64,000 nt of DNA, taken from NCBI GenBank assembly GCA_963824985.1, contig CAWGRQ010000042.1:1-64000 (forward strand). The letters run 5' to 3'. Shown here piece after piece: positions 57,645-64,000 of this stretch. This DNA is from JAFNAG01 sp963824985. Lineage in GTDB: Bacteria; Acidobacteriota; UBA6911. Position 1 is the first letter of the stretch, and every line of letters starts with the position of its first letter. The position numbers and the translations under genes were made by a program. The notes beneath the pieces are model-generated. The model was not told the DNA's origin and made no database searches. It was given only the letters and a program-made list of their open reading frames with translations.

Positions 57645-57761
57645 ACCTTACATCTTATTAAATGCAAAAAAGGGCCCCGAAAAATCATTCCAGGGACCTT
57701 CTCGGGCGCCTTATTGGGGCCTTTCTATTGTTAATGCACAATTTCCCTTGGTCCGACCCCG

Positions 57762-59003
57762 ATGACAAAGCCGTTGAGTTCCATCCTCATCAAGCCAGCG
57801 GGGCCGGACTGCAACATGGACTGCACTTACTGTTTCTATCGCAAGAAGGCTGATCTATTCCCGGACGATCCGACTCATCGGATGACGGATGAGATCCTGG
57901 AAGAGACGGTGAAACAGGCCATGGAGCAGGCCGGTGCCTCCATCTCCTTCGGCTGGCAGGGAGGCGAGCCCACCCTTATGGGACTGGAGTTCTTCCGGAA
58001 GGCCGTTTCGTATCAGCAGCGCTACGGCCGCGGCCAGACGGTCGGGAACGGGCTTCAAACCAACGGAATCCTTCTTGACCGGGAATGGGCCGCCTTTCTC
58101 CGTGAATACAACTTCCTGGTCGGCCTATCGCTGGACGGACCGGAGCATGTCCATGACCGCTACCGTCTCGATTGCGGGGACAAGGGCACTTGGGCGCACG
58201 TCGTCAACCGGGCTGCACTGCTCCTCGATGCCGGCGTGGCCGTCAACGCCCTCGTCGTCGTCAACGACCATGCCGTGCGCTTTCCGGATGAGATCTACAA
58301 CTACCACAAAGAAATCGGCCTGACCCATCTGCAGTTCATTCCGTGCCTGGAGCCCGATCCCCGGCTGCCGGATGCGCGGGCTTCCTTCTCAACCCCCGTT
58401 CAGGAGTACGGGCGGTTTCTGGCCAGGGTGTTCGATCTGTGGCTGGCGGATTTCCGGGGCGGGAAACCGGCCACCTACATCCGTTTTTTCGATTCCGTGT
58501 TCTACTCCTATGTCGGACTCACTCCGCCGGACTGCACCCTGCTCCCCGAGTGCGGGGTCTACGTCGTGGTCGAACATAACGGAGACGTGTATTCATGCGA
58601 TTTTTTCGTCGAGCCGCAATGGAGATTGGGGAACGTCCTTGAAGGCAGGCTCGCCGGCATGCTGAACTCGGAACGGCAGGATTCATTCGGCAGGCTCAAG
58701 TCCTCGCTGGCCGCGGACTGCCTGCAGTGTCGCTGGTTGTCTTACTGCCGGGGGGGCTGTCCGAAAGACCGCAGGTTCAATGCCAGGGATCCGAAACTCG
58801 ATCATTTCTGCACATCCTAAAGGATCTTTTTCGCGCACGCGCACGAACGGCTGCAGGATTCTGGCCGAGGAGTGGAAGCAGGCGCAGATAAGGACCGCCG
58901 GGCTGCCTCGGAGGTTTTACAGCCGATTCCTCGCAGAAGGCCCGGCCGGAATGATTCCTGCCCGTGTGGGAGCGGCCTGAAATACAAGAAGTGCTGCGGC
59001 TGA
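57762..59003 (+). pseudogene. Anaerobic sulfatase-maturase-like radical SAM protein, in-frame stop before a SEC-C tail
   Basis: ATG 57762 gives 352 residues to TAA 58818-58820. The radical SAM site is CNMDCTYCFYRKK (CxxxCxxC), and the motif GWQGGEPTLMG follows. The C-terminal SPASM-type cysteines are present (CTLLPECGVYVVVEHNGDVY, CLQCRWLSYCRGGC, HFCTS). Reading on in the same frame past TAA gives RIFFAHAHERLQD and ends RPGRNDSCPCGSGLKYKKCC at TGA 59003, a SEC-C zinc motif. TAC to TAA would explain the break. A pair of compensating shifts lies between. The core may still function, oxidising Cys or Ser of a sulfatase to formylglycine, and a sulfatase fragment adjoins. Confidence 0.8.
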
Positions 59004-59445
59004 GCGGGATGACTGAGCGCACCATAGTATCATTACGGGAAATAGGCGCAGGTTGTCCGGCAGCCGTAGAATAGCGGTCAGGAGACAGGGAGCGTAGTGG
59101 TGATTTCAGGATCGGTATCGCATCCGGTATCGGCCCTTATTCAGCAGCGCTGCGGTCGAATCCTGACTGCGATCCCGATGCCGCTTCCTGATTGCAGCCC
59201 CGATTCCGATCGTTGGGCAATCGGCGTCGTCAGTCCGCGATCGATCTGCCACCATGGAAGGGAGGATGTGACATGCGAACAATACCATCGCGGCGTGATT
59301 TTCTCGTGACCGCCTCCGCAAGATCATCACCGTGGAACGGTAGCCCTGGACGCAGACATCTGCATGAACTCTGAATCCGGCAACCACCGCACAGCGCGGG
59401 ACGGATGGACCGGCGAGATGGTTCCCAGATCAACGCCTGCGCAGC
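59004..59445. other. Intergenic stretch with an orphan Tat-signal start
   Basis: No complete gene. At 59273 an ATG with GGGAGG upstream opens MRTIPSRRDFLVTASA, a Tat signal start, but the frame ends after 33 codons at ~59374 and nothing downstream continues it. The DNA at 59100-59230 is rich in ATCGG/ATCCG-like words, without regular period. Confidence 0.45.
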
Positions 59446-59665
59446 TTATTTCGACCTGCCTGGAGCAAAGTGATAGCAGTAAAACGCACCCAGGGCCAGG
59501 AGCAACCCGCCCCACCAGATCGCGGGGCGCAGACTGGCCATGACAACCGGTTGCTCGGGCGGCACAAAAATCTCATACAGGCCGGTGCCAAAAAGAAATC
59601 CCATAGATGAACAGCAGGATTCCGATGAAAAACCAGATGGATATGAAATGTGACCGATCACTCAT
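59446..59665 (-). pseudogene. Small membrane protein partner of the symporter, one frameshift
   Basis: ATG 59665 begins MSDRSHFISIWFFIGILLFI. An extra G near 59600 shifts the frame to FLFGTGLYEIFVPPEQPVVM, AIWWGGLLLALGAFYCYHF, stop 59446. Corrected, it is ~72 residues with two transmembrane helices. It starts 9 bases after the SSS symporter stop on the same strand, so it is probably a small subunit or accessory protein of that carrier. I do not recognise a named family. Confidence 0.65.
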
Positions 59666-59673
59666 GGCGAACC

Positions 59674-61398
59674 CTACCAGAAGATGATTTGCAGCAGTAC
59701 GAACACGCCGGCTATCACAGTCGCCCAGAAAATGGGACGCTTGTAAAGAGGCAGGTGCGCGGATGACGGCATTTTCGTCAGGCCGTAGACCAGGCCTTCC
59801 ATTTCTTTGTCAGGCTTCGGCTTGGTCAGGAGGCTGACCACCACGGTCACGATCACGCAGACGATCCACGACCATAGGGCGCGATACATGTTCTCGGCCA
59901 TGTCTTTGGCGTTGGCGGAGAGGGCGATGTATTTGAGCGCAGTGGGATCAATCTTCACCCACGCCCACATTCCGATCGAGGAAGCAGTTCCAGCCAGCAG
60001 TCCCCAGAATCCGCCCTTCGGCGTCGCGCGCTTCCAGAGCATGCCCAGCAGGACCGTGCCGAACAGCGGGGCGATGAAGAAGCTGAAGAGCGCCTGGACG
60101 TAATCCATAATGCTCTTAAACTGCATGACCATGTAGGCGGTACCGATGCTGACGAGCACACCCAGGATCGTGCACCAGCGTCCGACCTTCACGAAGTGCT
60201 CGTCGGTCTTTATTTTTTTGAGCATTGGCCTGTAAATATCGTAGGTCCAGACAGTCGCGAACGCGCTCACGTTGCCCGCCATTCCGGACATAAATCCGGC
60301 GATCAGCGCAGTAATACCCAGTCCGAGGAGTCCCGGACCGCAGTAACGTGCGAGCATGATCGGCAGGACCTCATTGTAGCTGTGCCCGCCCGTGGCCACC
60401 GCCTCGGCTTCAGGAAGCAGTTTCATCGGCAGCACAGCCAGGCCGAGGAGCCCGGGCAGAATCACGATGAAGGGAACCATCATTTTGAAGGCGGAGCCGA
60501 TAATCGGTGCCAACTGAGCGGAGCGCATGTCTTTCGCCGACAGCACGCGCTGCACGACCAGGAAGTCGGTGGTCCAGTAACCAAAAGAAATCACCCAGCC
60601 CAAACCCAGGACAATCCCGGTCCAATGGATTCCCATGGGATTGTCGGTGAAGGAGCCCATCGTGCTCCAGAGGTGGGTGTAGTCCGTACGGGCGAGATTT
60701 TGGGAGATGCGCTTGACCATCCCATCCCAACCGCCGGCTTCGATCAGGCCGATAATGGGAATCAACAGCGCCCCGGCCCAAATCAGGATAAACTGCAGCA
60801 CCTCGTTCAGGATGGCAGACAGCAGACCGCCGAGGCACACATAAATAGCCACGGTCAGCGAAGAAACCCAGATGCTGAAGTTGATATCCCAGCCGAGCAC
60901 CACCTTCATAACGAGCGCCATGGAATACATGTTGATGCCGCTCATCAAGACGGTCATGAACCCGAAAGAGACCGCGGACAAAGCTCGCGAGGATTCGCCG
61001 AAACGCAGCTTCAGGTATCCCGGCACCGAATGGGTCTTCGAAATGTAATAGAAAGGCATCATGACGATGCCCAGGAAGAGCATGGCGGGGATGGCGCCAA
61101 TCCAATACCAGTGCGTGGCCAGGATGCCGTACTGATAGGCAGCTGCCGCCCAACCCATCAGTTCCAGCGAACCCAGGTTCGCCGATAGGAAACTGAGCCC
61201 GGCGATCCATGCCGTCATCTCGCGGCCGGCCATGAAGAAATCTTCCCCCGTGCGAGTGAATTTCTTCAGGTAAAACCCGATACCGAGCACAAAAACGAAG
61301 TACAAGACGATGATGATCAAGTCGATGGTGCTGAGGGACAAGAGCCGCGTTGGCACAGCGGCTAACAACAGCGGGTGTTGGAAACAGTAGCTTAACAT
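59674..61398 (-). CDS. Sodium:solute symporter family (SSS/SLC5) transporter
   Basis: 574 residues and about 14 hydrophobic helices, start ATG 61398 after AGGAGG. Family marks are TRTGEDFFMAGREMTAWIAG, LSFLSANLGSLELMGWAAAA (helix 2 sodium-site region) and THSVPGYLKLRFGESSRALS. SGMAGNVSAFATVWTYDIYR lies late in the fold. It resembles sugar (SGLT-like) members, but the substrate is not certain. It is followed by a small two-helix protein in the same operon. It is distinct from the other SSS gene in the window at 18247-20088. Confidence 0.9.
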   Translation of the reverse strand: MLSYCFQHPLLLAAVPTRLLSLSTIDLIIIVLYFVFVLGIGFYLKKFTRTGEDFFMAGREMTAWIAGLSFLSANLGSLELMGWAAAAYQYGILATHWYWIGAIPAMLFLGIVMMPFYYISKTHSVPGYLKLRFGESSRALSAVSFGFMTVLMSGINMYSMALVMKVVLGWDINFSIWVSSLTVAIYVCLGGLLSAILNEVLQFILIWAGALLIPIIGLIEAGGWDGMVKRISQNLARTDYTHLWSTMGSFTDNPMGIHWTGIVLGLGWVISFGYWTTDFLVVQRVLSAKDMRSAQLAPIIGSAFKMMVPFIVILPGLLGLAVLPMKLLPEAEAVATGGHSYNEVLPIMLARYCGPGLLGLGITALIAGFMSGMAGNVSAFATVWTYDIYRPMLKKIKTDEHFVKVGRWCTILGVLVSIGTAYMVMQFKSIMDYVQALFSFFIAPLFGTVLLGMLWKRATPKGGFWGLLAGTASSIGMWAWVKIDPTALKYIALSANAKDMAENMYRALWSWIVCVIVTVVVSLLTKPKPDKEMEGLVYGLTKMPSSAHLPLYKRPIFWATVIAGVFVLLQIIFW

Positions 61399-61530
61399 GC
61401 GCCTCCTAGGTAAAGCGGGTGTCAGCAGATGTACCCGTGCATTTTACACATATCCGGCGCAAGCAAGGAGCAAAAATGATGGATAATCGCGACAGTAATT
61501 GTTTAGCCAAATCAATGGATGAAGAAGCAA

Positions 61531-61749
61531 AACGCAAAGACGCAAAGGCGCAAGGACGCAAAGACCGACGCCGAGCAACAGGCGTGGGCGCAGCGCTTCG
61601 CGCTGGCGCATCCTTGGGCGAGCCGCGGGAGAAAGCGCGGGCAGCGGCCACTCAGGAGGATTGCGCTTTCTCGCGCGGCTCGCCCAAGGATGCGGCCGTA
61701 GGCCGCCCACGCCCGCGAACCGGAAGGAATCTCTTTGCGTCTTTGCGTT
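61531..61749. repeat. 219-bp palindromic (MITE-like) element
   Basis: Terminal inverted repeats AACGCAAAGACGCAAAG (61531-61547) and its exact complement (61733-61749). An inner pair of 32-base arms (61607-61638 and 61663-61694) has one mismatch and a 24-base loop. A further pair, GGCGTGGGCG/CGCCCACGCC, lies between. The left end is extended by CGCAAAG-like tandem units. It has no transposase. Spurious peptides of RKDAKTQ type arise from it. It lies just downstream of a truncated DUF5695 gene. Confidence 0.85.
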
Positions 61750-61756
61750 CTGCTGT

Positions 61757-62218
61757 TCAGAATCGGCTAAACAGTTGCTCGCGACAAGCTGCCGTTTTGG
61801 AGTTCAGATCTCCCGGCAGACGTACACTCCAGGTTTCGATATCGGGAATTATGTCAAACTGGCAGAAGCACATGCCGTCCGGCAGCAGGTTGGCGGCGAC
61901 GCTCATCACTCCGGCAAAACCCTTGATGAACATGTCCATGTCGCCGGTCTGCTCAAAACCGTCCAGCAAAGCCATGCCGTTCAGTGATTCGGAATACCAC
62001 GTCGACCACCAGTTGCGCCGGTCGTTGCCATACCGAAACCACAGCGGCTCATTGCCGCCGCGGAGCGCCTTAATGACCCGCATGGTCTTGGCATTCTTCT
62101 CGGTCTCGCCAAAGTATTTGGTAAAAAAGTAGACTTGTTCGTGGGCGGTCTGATCGATCGTCAGCTCCGAGCTGTAGGGGTATGGATCGCGCACCATGAC
62201 CTTGAGGCATTCCTCCAT
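61757..62218 (-). pseudogene. DUF5695-domain protein fragment
   Basis: Reads DPYPYSSELTIDQTAHEQVY, FFTKYFGETEKNAKTMRVIK, ALRGGNEPLWFRYGNDRRNW, WSTWYSESLNGMALLDGFEQ and GFAGVMSVAANLLPDGM. This is an alpha/alpha-barrel segment seen in DUF5695 proteins of Bacteroidetes and Acidobacteria, presumed carbohydrate-active. Both ends are missing. On the left the frame ends beside the palindromic element; on the right (62219-62337) there is frame-broken text before the efflux pump gene. Confidence 0.6.
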
Positions 62219-62337
62219 CCTGGTCCGGAGGTGGGAGGATCAGGCATCTTTCATAGGCACGTTGCACTGCGGCTATGGCAATGTCAGCCGCTTCGATACT
62301 GCGGGACAAGAGGGAAAGCTTCAGGATGGGAATTCGG

Positions 62338-64000
62338 TCAGTGGCAGGGGAGCAGGGCTTTCGAGGCCGGGCGCTTCCGTGACACGAGATAGTAGAGCAC
62401 CGGCATGGCCACCAGGGCGAGCACGAGCGTCGACAGCAGGCCCCCCACGATTACCGTTGCCATGGGGCGCTGAATATCGGAACCGATCCCGGTCGCCGTT
62501 GCGGCCGGGATCATGCCGAGGAGAGCGACCAGAATAAGCAGGAAGTTGGGGGCCAGCCGGGCTCGTGCGGCCCGAAGAGTGGCGTCCTTCACGGGTATTT
62601 CCGATTGAGCGCGGAGCCGGTTGACCTCAGCAATGAAGAGAACCCCGGTCATGATGGCGACACCGAAGACCGATATGAAGCCGACGCCGGCTGACACGCT
62701 CAGAGGGATGTCGCGCGCCAGGAGCGCCAGGATTCCGCCTACCAAAGAAAAGGGCACGTTTAAGAGCACCAGGAATGCATCGAGGGCGGATTCGAATGCG
62801 AAAAACAGCAGTCCGAACATCAACACAATGGTAAGCGGGATGATGATCGCGAAGCGGTGACGCGCGCGCGCCAGGTTTTCGAACTGCCCGCCCCACTGGA
62901 TATGATAACCCGCCGGCAGCTGCACCTCATCCGCCAGGCTCCGTTGGGCTTCTGCCACAAAGCTCCCCTGATCACGTCCGCGAATATTAGTGCGCACGCT
63001 GATCTGTCGCCGATTCTCGCGCCGGGTAATGATGCTTGCCCCGTCCGTCACAGAAATCGCCGCGAGCTGCGCCAGGGGCAACCGCCCGCCTTCCGGCGTC
63101 ATGACCAGGAGGTTGCGGATTGACGAGAGATCGCTGCGCGCTTCGGGGACATAGCGCACGGTGATTTCAAACCGGCGGTCGCCTTCGAACATCGTGGAGA
63201 CGGCCTGTCCGCCGATCGCCAGTTCGATCACCTGTTGCACATCGGCGATATTCAAACCATAACGGGCTACCGCCTGGCGATCGATTTCGATCCGCAGTTG
63301 CGCCTGATCGGCATCCTGTTCAATAGAGCTGTCGGCTGCGCCGCGGATGTTCTGCACGAGGTTGAGGGTCTTGGCCGCGAGGGCGCGCAGCACGGACAAC
63401 TCCGGACCGGTGAAAATTACGGCCAGATCGGCCGAAGAGCCGGTTACAGCTTCCGTTACCATGTCGATGATCGGCTGGGTAAAATTCAGCTTGATCCCGG
63501 GCAGATCTTTCCGGAGCCGGGCCTCCATTTCATTGACAAGCATGGGTTTCGTCCGGCCTCGCTCCCAGGTCCGGTACGGGGTGAGCGCGACCAGTAACTC
63601 GGTGCGGTTCGGACCGAACGGTTCCGTATTCGAGTCCTGGCGCCCGGTTTGCGAGCTGACAAGATCCACTTCAGGCGTCAGCCGGATGAACTCCCGGATG
63701 CGGGTGGCAACTCGCGCCGATTCCTCGATCGCGGTTCCTGGAGGCAGAGTGGCCTTGATCCAGATCATGCCCTCGTCCAATTGGGGCAGGAATTCGGTGC
63801 CGAGGCCTCGTCCGGCCATGAAGGCGCCGATGGTCAGAGCGACAGTGACTGCGGCGACCGCGTAAGGCCTGCGCAATAGCCGGCGCAAGAGGCGATCATA
63901 AGGGAGTATGCTCCAGGCAATCAGCCGGTTGGGCCGGGAGCGAAAGCCCTTGCCAAAAAAGAGAGTGGCGAGCGACGGGACCAGACTGGTCGTCAGCAGC
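62338..64000 (-). CDS. CusA/CzcA-type heavy-metal efflux RND transporter, C-terminal half (runs past window edge)
   Basis: The open frame continues to base 64000, so the start lies outside. About 553 residues are visible. TM helix 7 region VAAVTVALTIGAFMAGRGLG and EFLPQLDEGMIWIKATLPPG open the second periplasmic loop, which includes QPIIDMVTEAVTGSSADLAV and GRLPLAQLAAISVTDGASII. Then come helices 8-12 with FISVFGVAIMTGVLFIAEVN and RPMATVIVGGLLSTLVLALV. The sequence ends YYLVSRKRPASKALLPCH. This is the trimeric inner-membrane pump of a CusCBA/CzcCBA system, exporting Cu/Ag or Zn/Co/Cd using the proton gradient. Metal specificity is not determinable from this half. Confidence 0.93.
   Translation of the reverse strand, partial: LLTTSLVPSLATLFFGKGFRSRPNRLIAWSILPYDRLLRRLLRRPYAVAAVTVALTIGAFMAGRGLGTEFLPQLDEGMIWIKATLPPGTAIEESARVATRIREFIRLTPEVDLVSSQTGRQDSNTEPFGPNRTELLVALTPYRTWERGRTKPMLVNEMEARLRKDLPGIKLNFTQPIIDMVTEAVTGSSADLAVIFTGPELSVLRALAAKTLNLVQNIRGAADSSIEQDADQAQLRIEIDRQAVARYGLNIADVQQVIELAIGGQAVSTMFEGDRRFEITVRYVPEARSDLSSIRNLLVMTPEGGRLPLAQLAAISVTDGASIITRRENRRQISVRTNIRGRDQGSFVAEAQRSLADEVQLPAGYHIQWGGQFENLARARHRFAIIIPLTIVLMFGLLFFAFESALDAFLVLLNVPFSLVGGILALLARDIPLSVSAGVGFISVFGVAIMTGVLFIAEVNRLRAQSEIPVKDATLRAARARLAPNFLLILVALLGMIPAATATGIGSDIQRPMATVIVGGLLSTLVLALVAMPVLYYLVSRKRPASKALLPCH

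Noticed and set aside
59101..59220. ATCGG/ATCCG-rich segment considered as a short tandem repeat or CRISPR
   Set aside because: Words recur without fixed period or conserved repeat unit.
1..64000. rRNA, tRNA, riboswitch or CRISPR loci
   Set aside because: No conserved rRNA segments, cloverleaf-like sets with CCA/TTCRA loops, known riboswitch cores or repeat-spacer arrays were recognised by eye; a tRNAscan/Infernal run would be needed to exclude them.

Overview
The window reads as DNA from an uncultured, high-GC, Acidobacteriota-like bacterium. From about 7 kb onward it carries the usual gene kinds of that group: secreted S9 prolyl-oligopeptidase-type peptidases, sodium:solute symporters, a DUF1800/DUF1501 pair, a secreted FG-GAP protein, a BNR-repeat protein, a YtcJ-like lipoprotein amidohydrolase, a GH127 enzyme, a sulfatase-maturase and a CusA-type efflux pump. 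The assignment is by gene content only. No rRNA, tRNA or CRISPR array was recognised.

Region 1 (1-7.0 kb) differs from the rest. It is a string of gene pieces: an aldolase tail, a frame-broken secreted protein, a glycosyltransferase fragment, a frame-broken PEP-CTERM protein, an HTH stub, a redoxin fragment, and two pieces of a serine recombinase flanking an intact hipBA toxin-antitoxin operon with a palindromic operator. It ends abruptly inside an S9 peptidase gene at about 7012. A mobile-element graveyard and an assembly chimera are both possible.

Region 2 (7.0-25.6 kb) holds two S9 peptidases, four small envelope or stress genes (BON-LysM, DUF937, GlsB-like, double BON), a frame-broken P-type ATPase, glycogen debranching enzyme glgX, an SSS symporter, an MHS-type MFS transporter, a large SPFH protein and a secreted protein of unknown function.

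Region 3 (26-34 kb) holds DUF1800 + DUF1501 + a secreted protein, which probably act together at the cell surface. It also has a two-gene unknown unit (one DUF4261-like), an ECF sigma factor with a clipped anti-sigma start, and the tail of a DUF499-like ATPase.

Region 4 (34-50.5 kb) holds a third S9 peptidase (one frameshift), a secreted WD40 protein, a frame-broken BNR-repeat protein, a truncated second copy of the MFS gene start, an amidohydrolase lipoprotein, and a large FG-GAP protein with related remnants beside it.

Region 5 (50.5-64 kb) holds an array of four hairpins, an IS4 transposase scar joined to a metallo-beta-lactamase-fold scrap, a GH127 glycosidase, a three-domain jacalin-like lectin, a GGDEF/EAL gene with an internal deletion, a sulfatase fragment, a sulfatase-maturase-like radical SAM gene with an in-frame stop before a SEC-C tail, an SSS symporter with a small partner, a 219-bp palindromic repeat element, a DUF5695 fragment and the C-terminal half of CusA/CzcA.

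Two themes run through the window. One is the joining of unrelated gene fragments at sharp boundaries. The other is dispersed palindromic repeats, including a two-hairpin element present twice with compensatory base changes. I found no convincing complete novel defence or biosynthetic system. The strongest leads are the hipBA/recombinase arrangement, the hairpin repeat families, the stop-interrupted maturase and the paralogous secreted-domain family.
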